A DNA stretch of 27,156 nucleotides from a virus. The notes under the pieces are model-generated. The model saw only the letters and a list, made by a program, of their open reading frames with translations, did no database searches and had not been told where the DNA came from. The stretch spans positions 1 to 27,156 of the IMG/VR virus record IMGVR_UViG_3300048042_000018. One strand, written 5' to 3'. The stretch's first letter is position 1, and every line of letters starts with the position of its first letter. Both the position numbers and the translations under genes were made by a program. Of this stretch, positions 22,036 through 26,931 are shown one piece after another.

Positions 22036-22229
22036 ACGTCCTTCTTTTGTGTTGAAATGTAAGCGTGCGGTCCCCAAAGTGGTGCAAGGAGCATGGCGTA
22101 GGCAGAAGCGTCTACATGCCCTAGTGACACCGGGGAGCCGTTGATGCTGAAGTTCACTCCTTCAACGAGGAACTTCAGGATGCAGGCGATGGACGCGACT
22201 ATGGCGAGTTTTTCTAGGTTTGTCGTCAT
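22032..22229 (-). CDS. Small membrane protein (65 aa)
   Basis: The product starts MTTNLEKLAIVASIACILKF and has one or two hydrophobic segments (residues 8-20 and 42-55), ending in a basic tail with KKD. Short phage proteins of this pattern (EKLA..ILKFLVEG, SLGHVDA, GPHAYI) are known to me but are uncharacterised. Holin or a lysis accessory is the obvious guess in a cluster of small membrane proteins. SD is weak, but a direct repeat lies at its start. Confidence 0.6.
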   Translation of the reverse strand: MTTNLEKLAIVASIACILKFLVEGVNFSINGSPVSLGHVDASAYAMLLAPLWGPHAYISTQKKDV

Positions 22230-22258
22230 ACTTTTTCACAGTCATCCTACTTTTTCAC
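22229..22258. repeat. Short direct repeat spanning a stop/start junction
   Basis: TACTTTTTCAC occurs at 22229-22239 and again at 22248-22258, 19 bp apart. On the leftward mRNA one copy ends the 58-aa gene (GTGAAAAAGTAG) and the other immediately precedes the ATG of the 65-aa gene. It may be chance or a trace of slippage or duplication. Confidence 0.45.
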
Positions 22259-22423
22259 GAAAGCAGCTATGGCCCTTTCTCTTGCGGATAGTTTAGGAGA
22301 AGGATTTATAGAGGCGTTGAGTTTTCTTAGCTCTACATTTACTTTTTCAATGCTTTCAGTTATAGCTAAGGAACATCCAAAAAGCATTAATACTACGGAA
22401 GCAGTCAAAAGTATATATTCCAT
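22247..22423 (-). CDS. Small membrane or lipoprotein-like protein (58 aa)
   Basis: ATG 22423 has GAGGG upstream with four bases between. The product is MEYILLTASVVLMLFGCSLA, then a helical charged part (ITESIEKVNVELRKLNASIN) and KLSARERAIAAFVKK. The hydrophobic start ends in LFGC, close to a lipobox, so an outer-membrane lipoprotein (o-spanin-like) is conceivable; the start has no positive charge, which argues for a plain membrane helix. The longer open frame to 22468 lacks an SD. Confidence 0.55.
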   Translation of the reverse strand: MEYILLTASVVLMLFGCSLAITESIEKVNVELRKLNASINPSPKLSARERAIAAFVKK

Positions 22424-22430
22424 AAATCCC

Positions 22431-22784
22431 TCAAAATGGTATCGACAAGGAAGCCTTGTCGAGTTCAAGTTTCAGTTTCACTCCAGCGCCTAATGACACC
22501 GGAATTTGTCTCCGCTTGTAGATGAAGTAGGGCATCACAAGCTTGTCGAGATCATACGGCTTCGCGTAGGTGCCGACCATGTAGCCCTGGAAACGATTCG
22601 CATAGCCTGATGCGCCGCTCTGGACATATCCCGCTTCAATCGCCTTGTCGAGCGGCGGAATGCCGAAGGAATAGGGGAAGGAATCTGCCTGTGAACGCCA
22701 TGCGCCGCATATAGCAGCGACTACCAGAACAACTATTCCTAGCACGATCACTCTATTTAAGATCTCATAGATCAAATGCTTCAT
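22431..22784 (-). CDS. Single-span membrane protein with an aromatic-rich exported domain
   Basis: The 117-aa product has one membrane helix (RVIVLGIVVLVVAAICGAW, about 11-29), with a positively charged end inside, then a Tyr/Pro/Gly-rich domain (FPYSFGIPPLDKAIEAGYVQ, SGYANRFQGYMVGTYAKPYD). A periplasmic location is likely. It is coupled to the protease gene by ATGA, so the two may act together. No domain is recognised. Confidence 0.62.
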   Translation of the reverse strand: MKHLIYEILNRVIVLGIVVLVVAAICGAWRSQADSFPYSFGIPPLDKAIEAGYVQSGASGYANRFQGYMVGTYAKPYDLDKLVMPYFIYKRRQIPVSLGAGVKLKLELDKASLSIPF

Positions 22785-23497
22785 AGCTTCTCCAAGAATG
22801 CTTTGACAAGTTCTGGGGGAACGATACCGCCTGAAAACTCACCCTGCTTGACACCGCCCTGCGAAGTCATCACAGACACCAGAAGTCCTGAATCATCCAC
22901 GATAGGAGAGCCGCTTGACCCGCCACGGCTATAAAGATTAGTAAGGACATTAACCCAATGAATAGTGCAACTCTTAACAGTACCATCATGATAATAATTG
23001 ATAGTGGTGTTTTCGGGACATTTGCGAACAAGCTCGATAGGGACTTCATAGGACCACTGAAACCTTTCTTTTGTGAAGCCATGACTCTCTGTCAAGATAC
23101 CTTCCGGGTATCCGAACGTCATCACATCCCGGACGGTCTGGTCTTTGGCGAGGGTGAGGGTGGGGGTATCGTCGTGGATGCGGACGGCGCAGAGGTCGGC
23201 TACGGCGTCCCGGAGGACGATCATCCCGGTCACTCGTTCACCGTTCGTGAGGGTGCCGGTGAGGGAGGAGTCATCATCACTCTCCATCCAACAGACATGC
23301 CAGTTGGTGAGGATATAGTGCCGCCCAGATTTGCCTGCGACGATGGAGCCTGTCGCACCCCCTTTGATGTTCACCAGGGCGTCAAGAACTGTCTCTACTG
23401 GTCCTGCATTGGCGATCTTGCCGATTGCGAGTGTTGCGATCACCAGGAAGAATCCGAGGGTGAAGGCGTAGGCTAGGGCGTTGATGAAGTTCTTCAT
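22781..23497 (-). CDS. Secreted trypsin-like serine protease
   Basis: The 238-aa product carries a complete chymotrypsin-fold triad: H67 in LTNWHVC, D101 in AVADLCAVRI and S195 in GGSSGSPIV (GxSGxP). A basic N-terminus and hydrophobic segment (residues 9-29), ending in a possible signal-peptidase site ANA-G, predict export. C69, C103, C160 and C177 could form disulfides. Such enzymes are common in cells (DegP-like, without PDZ here) but unusual in phages; roles could be envelope disruption, virion processing or attack on a host surface protein. It overlaps the Rrf2-like regulator gene by 4 bases (ATGA). Confidence 0.86.
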   Translation of the reverse strand: MKNFINALAYAFTLGFFLVIATLAIGKIANAGPVETVLDALVNIKGGATGSIVAGKSGRHYILTNWHVCWMESDDDSSLTGTLTNGERVTGMIVLRDAVADLCAVRIHDDTPTLTLAKDQTVRDVMTFGYPEGILTESHGFTKERFQWSYEVPIELVRKCPENTTINYYHDGTVKSCTIHWVNVLTNLYSRGGSSGSPIVDDSGLLVSVMTSQGGVKQGEFSGGIVPPELVKAFLEKL

Positions 23498-23928
23498 GCC
23501 ATACCTACCACGTTCATCGAGTTCATGATGTGAGTCTCGGCCGATACGAGTTCTCGTACAACGTCGACTATGCGACGAGTCAAGACTTGAGCTTGGGCGA
23601 AGTAGAGATCTTGCACCGCCATGGCGAGTGCTCGATGTTCAAGTTGGCCGCGCTTCAATACCGCCATGTCCCTTGGATCGAGGAGCTTGTCCTGCTTCAG
23701 TGCTGCGAATACGTCACCGATGGTGCAGTTCGTGTTGAGTTCGTAGCCGCCTGATGGACCGCGAATGCTCCTGATGACACCGGATAAACGGAGCTGACGC
23801 GCGATCTGCTCCAAGAAGTTCTTCGGTACGGAAATGTTCTTCGAGACAATGTCAACGGTCGATCTACCCGAACGACTCAGGTAGATCACGAAGAGCAGGC
23901 CGTATTGAAGTTTCTTGTTAATTCGCAA
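23494..23928 (-). CDS. Rrf2/IscR-type transcription regulator
   Basis: The 144-aa product has the Rrf2 pattern: KLQYGLLFVIYLS, then a winged helix-turn-helix (ISVPKNFLEQIARQLRLSGV) and the wing RSIRGPSGGYEL, then TIGDVFAAL. It lacks the three-Cys Fe-S cluster motif of IscR or NsrR (only one Cys near residue 68), so it should be redox-independent. The start is a TTG at 23928, the only initiator that leaves the family N-terminus (MRINKK) whole; a GAGGG lies 12 bases upstream. It may control the divergent region at 24472-24829 or the palindrome at 3563-3580, or interfere with a host Rrf2 regulon. Confidence 0.85.
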   Translation of the reverse strand: MRINKKLQYGLLFVIYLSRSGRSTVDIVSKNISVPKNFLEQIARQLRLSGVIRSIRGPSGGYELNTNCTIGDVFAALKQDKLLDPRDMAVLKRGQLEHRALAMAVQDLYFAQAQVLTRRIVDVVRELVSAETHIMNSMNVVGMA

Positions 23929-24100
23929 GCAGTTTACTTACCCTCATTACGTTCTGGCGTCTTCGCGCAGCACGGTTAAATTGTTGTCGTTCGACTTGCG
24001 TCTTTGGGTCGAGGCGGTAAAACATGGCAGGCTCTGTCTTGACGTACTTACGGACTCGGCCCTGCATACGTCTACGGCTTGACTTTTCAATCTTGTTCAT
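23918..24100 (-). CDS. Very basic small protein (60 aa)
   Basis: The product, from ATG 24100 with AAGGAG eight bases upstream and TAATG coupling, is highly rich in R and K (SSRRRMQGRVRKYVKTEPAM, RAARRRQNVMRVSKLL). It looks like a nucleic-acid-binding or host-targeting early protein. It overlaps the Rrf2-like gene by 11 bases. The function is unknown. Confidence 0.65.
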   Translation of the reverse strand: MNKIEKSSRRRMQGRVRKYVKTEPAMFYRLDPKTQVERQQFNRAARRRQNVMRVSKLLAN

Positions 24101-24471
24101 TAGCAAGGCTCCTTGTTGACTGCGGGACCGACAGGCTTGATCAGGCAGTAGTATTCCATCGGTTTACCGACGAAAGTGTGCATAGCACCGGAGAAGGCGG
24201 CGGCTATCGCCTCCTGCGTCGCCTGCTTGACTTTTGCAAAGTTTTGAGAGGTAAAATTGTACTTCTCTTCTTTTGTTTTACATGAGTCAGGAGCAGGCGC
24301 TGCAAGAGATCGATAAATGAGCATACCAGTGAACCGAGCGAGAAACATGACGGCGATCTTACCGGACAATGCATTCCCTTGAGCATCTATTAATTTATAT
24401 GTCTCAGTGACGAGCGTTGCGGCAAGTTGATCGGGCGTCTGCGTTTGGAGTTGATTCACCGGGCTACTCAT
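24100..24471 (-). CDS. First gene of the leftward operon, hypothetical (123 aa)
   Basis: The product is mostly helical (PDQLAATLVTETYKLIDAQG; IAVMFLARFTGMLIYRSLAA) with QNFAKVKQATQEAIAAAFSG and a C-terminal Cys. I do not recognise a domain. The start codon lies 7-10 bases after a -10 box of the promoter at 24479-24507, with no SD, so the mRNA may be leaderless. As the gene nearest the control region, it should be expressed very early. Confidence 0.7.
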   Translation of the reverse strand: MSSPVNQLQTQTPDQLAATLVTETYKLIDAQGNALSGKIAVMFLARFTGMLIYRSLAAPAPDSCKTKEEKYNFTSQNFAKVKQATQEAIAAAFSGAMHTFVGKPMEYYCLIKPVGPAVNKEPC

Positions 24472-24478
24472 TATGCAT

Positions 24479-24507
24479 AGGCTATACCAGATCGATCAAG
24501 TTGTCAA
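24479..24507 (-). promoter_or_regulatory. Leftward promoter P3 of the main leftward operon
   Basis: On the minus strand TTGACA (24507-24502), 17 bases, then TAGCCT (24484-24479); an overlapping alternative -10 is TATAGC (24486-24481, 15-base spacer), the same hexamer used at 12645-12650. The start would fall at about 24472-24474, within three bases of the ATG at 24471. It lies downstream of the leftward terminator, so it can drive the operon without interference from P1 and P2. Confidence 0.6.
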
Positions 24508-24510
24508 GAC

Positions 24511-24545
24511 AAAAAAAAGAGGCCGTGGGGGGTTCACGGCCTCTT
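24511..24545 (-). terminator. Strong leftward intrinsic terminator
   Basis: An 11-bp perfect stem AAGAGGCCGTG (24517-24527) pairs with CACGGCCTCTT (24535-24545), loop of 7, and is followed in the leftward direction by eight Ts (24518-24511). In the rightward direction there is no U-tract. It lies between promoters P2 and P3, so it should end transcripts from P1 and P2 rather than from P3. Confidence 0.85.
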
Positions 24546-24583
24546 CGTCGGAGGAGAGAAGGTGGACACCGGTGTGTCCTGAC
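24511..24583 (-). ncRNA. Putative small RNA of about 70 nt from P2
   Basis: A transcript from P2 (start near 24583) to the terminator would be roughly 70 nt. It would fold a 5' hairpin GGACAC-N4-GTGTCC (24579-24564), then a single-stranded stretch at 24563-24546 rich in CU, then the terminator stem. The open part, with its flank, reads CCACCUUCUCUCCUCC, complementary to purine-rich SDs such as GGAGAGAGG before the 81-aa gene at 17637. No ORF with an SD is present in it. Production and function are untested. Confidence 0.45.
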
Positions 24584-24589
24584 TTAACC

Positions 24590-24618
24590 AGGTTATCAGA
24601 CACCGTAGGGAATGTCAA
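24590..24618 (-). promoter_or_regulatory. Leftward promoter P2
   Basis: On the minus strand TTGACA (24618-24613), exactly 17 bases, then TAACCT (24595-24590), preceded by TG as in an extended -10. Its -35 box forms one arm of the inverted repeat at 24611-24640. Transcripts meet the terminator at 24545-24511 after about 40-70 bases. Confidence 0.55.
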
Positions 24619-24640
24619 GCGTTATTTTGTTCTTGACATT
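24611..24640. repeat. Inverted repeat of two TTGACA boxes facing outward
   Basis: AATGTCAAG (24611-24619) and CTTGACATT (24632-24640) are exact complements separated by 12 bases. Each arm contains a -35 hexamer, one reading left (P2) and one right. The rightward one lacks a suitable -10 at 16-18 bp. It looks like an operator covering a -35 box, or a hairpin in the P1 transcript. Confidence 0.6.
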
Positions 24641-24662
24641 TGGCCTCTAATTATGGCACTAT

Positions 24663-24706
24663 AAGGAGATGCAAGGCCTGCGTGTTAGCCCTCCTCTTTT
24701 TTTTTT
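24663..24706 (+). terminator. Possible rightward terminator with a 10-T tract
   Basis: A bulged stem AGGAG/CTCCT with an inner GGC/GCC pair precedes ten consecutive Ts (24697-24706). The stem is weak, but the T-run is the longest in the window. It would shield the rightward promoter at 24795 from transcription coming from the left. Confidence 0.35.
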
Positions 24707-24751
24707 ACTGCGCTCACCAACACGTTCTTTTTTGGGCAGGAGCGTACTCCT

Positions 24752-24780
24752 AGGGTATCACGGCTTTTGTGATCTGTCAA
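24752..24780 (-). promoter_or_regulatory. Leftward promoter P1
   Basis: On the minus strand TTGACA (24780-24775), 17 bases, then TACCCT (24757-24752), preceded by TGA. With P2 (TAACCT) and P3 (TAGCCT) it defines a shared -10 form TANCCT at a fixed spacing. It is back to back with the rightward promoter at 24795. Its transcript of roughly 230 nt would cross the inverted repeat and end at the terminator at 24545-24511. Confidence 0.55.
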
Positions 24781-24794
24781 GCATAAAATAAGGG

Positions 24795-24823
24795 TTGACA
24801 AAGAAGGTTTGAATTGATATTCT
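24795..24823 (+). promoter_or_regulatory. Main rightward promoter, apparently leaderless
   Basis: TTGACA (24795-24800), a 17-base spacer and TATTCT (24818-24823). The expected start (about 24830) coincides with the A of the ATG of the first rightward gene, and there is no SD in front of that ATG. The same -35, spacing and -10 occur leftward at 20977-21005. Confidence 0.75.
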
Positions 24824-24829
24824 CGCTTC

Positions 24830-24985
24830 ATGACAACGAAAGAAATGCTGGTAGAGATTGAGGCGATCAAGCGTAGGATCAGGATGCTTCCTGAAGGGTC
24901 CGCCCTCATTGGAGACTTAACAGTGGCTCTAGTCGCCTTGTACGACTCATACGCGGCTATTATCGAAGGGAGAAGAGTAGCATGA
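24830..24985 (+). CDS. Small helical protein, first rightward gene (51 aa)
   Basis: The frame from ATG 24830 encodes 51 residues (MTTKEMLVEIEAIKRRIRML, then GDLTVALVALYDSYAAIIEG) and ends in an ATGA overlap with the next gene. It is probably two helices. No SD is present, but the promoter start lies at the ATG itself, so leaderless translation is likely. It is too short for most gene finders. Function unknown. Confidence 0.62.
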   Translation: MTTKEMLVEIEAIKRRIRMLPEGSALIGDLTVALVALYDSYAAIIEGRRVA

Positions 24986-25218
24986 TCACAGCAATTAGAC
25001 TTGGGATTATCGTGTTCATTGGGTACTGCGTCATCCGTCTGGTGAGTAGCGGAGATGCCTCAGACTATGACAGGGAGTACCGCTGCTTCTATGGGAACGA
25101 CATGAGCGAGGTCTACCCCATCATGGCGAAGAGCCAAGCAGAGGCCGAGGATAAGCTCAGTCGCCAGTACCCGCAGTCCTATGAGTCTTTTTGCAGGTTG
25201 GGGAAAGAAGTGCGCTGA
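24982..25218 (+). CDS. Small membrane-anchored protein (78 aa)
   Basis: The product starts MITAIRLGIIVFIGYCVIRL, a membrane helix of about 17 residues, followed by a soluble part with two Cys (YRCFYGND; SFCRLGK) and an acidic helix (SQAEAEDKLSRQYP). The soluble part reads like a small alpha/beta domain, perhaps binding a host membrane partner. It is coupled to both neighbours (ATGA before, TGATG after) in the rightward operon. Function unknown. Confidence 0.68.
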   Translation: MITAIRLGIIVFIGYCVIRLVSSGDASDYDREYRCFYGNDMSEVYPIMAKSQAEAEDKLSRQYPQSYESFCRLGKEVR

Positions 25219-25451
25219 TGGGAGAATTTAAGCGATGGGATAGAGTCATTCGAGCATTGCCTCCTGATGATGTTAAAGACGATGGCACGTGGGGGGACGT
25301 AGGTAAGGAGTACACCGTCAATAGCTGTAGCGGAAGTTGCCTGAAGATTTTTGACATTAAGGCTTTCTGTTCTACAGAGAAGTTTAGGCTGTCTCCGAAT
25401 AAGACCAGCCTTTTGGAGAAGCTCTTGAGGGGGGATGATGATGACCTTTAA
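25218..25451 (+). CDS. SH3/KOW-like paralogue 1 (77 aa)
   Basis: From ATG 25218 (sharing a base with the previous stop, TGATG) the product begins MGEFKRWDRVIRA, has a central GKEYTVNSCSGSCLKIFDIK, and ends EKFRLSPNKTSLLEKLLRGD. It matches the next two genes: an F-K-x-W/F-D-R/K-V-I start, a Y-x-V strand, an F-R/K-L-S/A turn and an L/V-E-K/R-I/L-L tail. An extended frame upstream to 25191 is read inside the previous gene and is not used. The fold looks like a small beta-barrel with a C-terminal amphipathic helix. Confidence 0.75.
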   Translation: MGEFKRWDRVIRALPPDDVKDDGTWGDVGKEYTVNSCSGSCLKIFDIKAFCSTEKFRLSPNKTSLLEKLLRGDDDDL

Positions 25452-25668
25452 GAAATTTGATCGAGTAATCCGTGTGAACGACAGCGAATGGAGTCACGAG
25501 TACGGGGTAAAAGACGGCGTTTACGTCGTCAAAGATACTAACGAAAGTGGAAATTTAATCCTTTTTGAATGCCCAAAAGGAGGCGCCGCAGACTGCAATA
25601 GTTTTAAGCTTGCAGACAAGCAGTTGACCAGGCTGGAGAGGATACTGTATGGCGACACCGAAGACTGA
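25441..25668 (+). CDS. SH3/KOW-like paralogue 2 (75 aa)
   Basis: Three ATGs in a row occur (25435, 25438, 25441); the third best fits the spacing from AGGGGGG, so 25441 is used. The product begins MTFKKFDRVIRVNDSEW, has YGVKDGVYVVKDTNESGNLI and ends SFKLADKQLTRLERILYGD. It is clearly homologous to paralogues 1 and 3 at both ends. It overlaps the previous gene by 11 bases and the next by 20, as though each copy carries its neighbour's ribosome site. Confidence 0.75.
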   Translation: MTFKKFDRVIRVNDSEWSHEYGVKDGVYVVKDTNESGNLILFECPKGGAADCNSFKLADKQLTRLERILYGDTED

Positions 25669-25912
25669 GTTCAAGAAGTGGGACAAAGTGATCTGCATAG
25701 ACAATTGTGAAAATGACTTTTTAAAAGAGCACCTCACCCTTGGAGCTGAATATGTCATCAAAAAAGTTGAGATATACGACAAAAATTCGACTGAAAAAAA
25801 TGAAGGAGTGTATCTCATTTTTTTTGGCCTGGAGCATCTGTCATGCTATCTATGGCGATTCAGGCTGTCCGAGAATAAAACTACTGAAGTAGAGAAGATT
25901 TTGTATGAGTAG
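25649..25912 (+). CDS. SH3/KOW-like paralogue 3 (87 aa)
   Basis: The product begins MATPKTEFKKWDKVICI and has LGAEYVIKKVEIYDKN in the middle, with a longer loop than the others. It ends WRFRLSENKTTEVEKILYE, which matches paralogues 1 and 2. GAGG lies seven bases before the ATG. The insertion in the middle may be a variable surface loop. It overlaps the next gene by 8 bases. Confidence 0.75.
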   Translation: MATPKTEFKKWDKVICIDNCENDFLKEHLTLGAEYVIKKVEIYDKNSTEKNEGVYLIFFGLEHLSCYLWRFRLSENKTTEVEKILYE

Positions 25913-26138
25913 GTTCAGGATAGGAGATCGAGTGATGGCGGCGACGAACAACCAGCGATACTGCGACGTATACGAGGGTATGCTCGGTGTTTGCGACGAG
26001 AACAATGATCCTTGCCCTTTCATCAGGTTCGACGATGTGCCCGGAAGGGTGTCGGTTTGGGAGGAAGACTTATTGCGAATCACCGGCAAGGAAACTGAAC
26101 TCGAAAAACTTTTGTTGTGGACAAACTATGGAAAATGA
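25905..26138 (+). CDS. SH3/KOW-like paralogue 4 (77 aa)
   Basis: The product begins MSRFRIGDRVMAA, followed by YEGMLGVCDENNDPCPFIRF, and ends LLRITGKETELEKLLLW plus a short tail. The GD-R-V start and the TGKETELEKLLLW tail make it part of subfamily B, together with paralogue 5 and the minus-strand copy at 12865-13110. The overlap with the previous gene is 8 bases and with the next 11 bases. Confidence 0.78.
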   Translation: MSRFRIGDRVMAATNNQRYCDVYEGMLGVCDENNDPCPFIRFDDVPGRVSVWEEDLLRITGKETELEKLLLWTNYGK

Positions 26139-26379
26139 GTTAAAAGTAGGAGATAGAGTAATATTTACTGACTACAGCAAGCCCGATGATAAGTGGGAAA
26201 ATTATTATGGTGTTGAAGTAGGAGGTGTTTATTGTGTAGAGAGTATGAATCCCCGCATGTTGTTCATAAGCGGAGAAGTAGGACGCGGAGTCTGGGCTTA
26301 CTATGAAAATGTCCAGAAGATCACTGGTAAAGAAACCGAGCTTGAAAAGCTCTTACTTTGGAGGAATTATGTTAATTAG
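26128..26379 (+). CDS. SH3/KOW-like paralogue 5 (83 aa)
   Basis: The start ATG 26128 is read inside the end of paralogue 4; a longer open frame back to 25987 is only a shadow of that gene. The product begins MENELKVGDRVIFTDYSKPD, has VGGVYCVESMNPRMLFI and ends VQKITGKETELEKLLLW. Twelve consecutive C-terminal residues (TGKETELEKLLL plus W) are identical to paralogue 4, although the DNA has diverged at third positions, so the copies are old and selected at protein level. The gene overlaps the lipoprotein gene by 11 bases. Confidence 0.78.
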   Translation: MENELKVGDRVIFTDYSKPDDKWENYYGVEVGGVYCVESMNPRMLFISGEVGRGVWAYYENVQKITGKETELEKLLLWRNYVN

Positions 26380-26710
26380 AGGCTTATTGTTAGTTTTGTT
26401 GTTGGCGTTCAGTTCGTGTGGCGGTCAAGGGTTTATCGGGACGCAAGGGCCGGACGGTGCGGTTGGTCCTGCAGGGCCTGCTGGCGTACCGGGAACGACA
26501 GTCACCATGGTGCAGCTCTGCCAGTCCTGCGTTCCGGTCTATCCAAGCACGTTCGCTGAAGTGGCGTTCTGCATTGGCGGTAATCTGTACGGCACCTACT
26601 CCGCCAACGACGGGTTCAGTGCAGAACTTCCGCCAGGCGCGTACAGCTCGGACGGCATCAACTGCAGTTGCTCGTTCGTCATAGGGCCGAATTGCGCGGT
26701 GACGACATGA
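26369..26710 (+). CDS. Collagen-like lipoprotein (113 aa)
   Basis: From ATG 26369 (GGAGG four bases before) the product has a lipoprotein signal MLIRGLLLVLLLAFSSC with a lipobox-like FSSC (C17). Nine G-x-y triplets follow (residues 18-44, including GTQGPDGAVGPAGPAG), then a Cys-rich domain (LCQSCV, FCIGG, CSCSF, NCAV). G-x-y runs can form short trimeric collagen helices. A lipid anchor would put it on the periplasmic or outer surface of the infected cell, which may block superinfection or alter adsorption; this is inference. It is the sixth gene behind the rightward promoter that follows a paralogue-rich block. Confidence 0.75.
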   Translation: MLIRGLLLVLLLAFSSCGGQGFIGTQGPDGAVGPAGPAGVPGTTVTMVQLCQSCVPVYPSTFAEVAFCIGGNLYGTYSANDGFSAELPPGAYSSDGINCSCSFVIGPNCAVTT

Positions 26711-26931
26711 GCAGGCCAAACATGATAGACTCCTGCGACAGTTGTACTAATAAAGAAAAACTTATCTCATCTCTGCAGTATCAACTCCGCGAGAACAGCC
26801 TTCGTACTTACGATGGAATGTATCAGGAGAATCAAAGACTTAAAAAGGCGCTAGATCGCGCTCTGGCCTCGGTAGGGCCAAAAGCCCCGGTGCGACAAGA
26901 CGTGGAGAATATTCTTAATGATCAAGAATGA
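26707..26931 (+). CDS. Coiled-coil protein with N-terminal Cys pair (74 aa)
   Basis: ATG 26707 overlaps the lipoprotein stop (ATGA). The product begins MSRPNMIDSCDSCTNKEKLI, with CDSC as a possible half zinc site, followed by a coiled coil (LISSLQYQLRENSLRTYDGM, ENQRLKKALDRALASVG) and a short acidic tail. A Cys pair in front of a coiled coil suggests an oligomeric adaptor. The function is unknown. It overlaps the next gene by 14 bases. Confidence 0.68.
   Translation: MSRPNMIDSCDSCTNKEKLISSLQYQLRENSLRTYDGMYQENQRLKKALDRALASVGPKAPVRQDVENILNDQE

Noticed and set aside
24633-24665. A rightward promoter from TTGACA at 24633
   Set aside because: The only good -10 (TATAAG, 24660-24665) is 21 bases away; nothing fits at 16-18.
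24685-24909. Minus-strand 74-aa frame through the control region
   Set aside because: It runs through promoter elements and opposite the first rightward gene, with no SD.
25987-26379. 130-aa extended version of paralogue 5
   Set aside because: The N-terminal 47 residues are paralogue 4 read in another frame; homology starts at ATG 26128.
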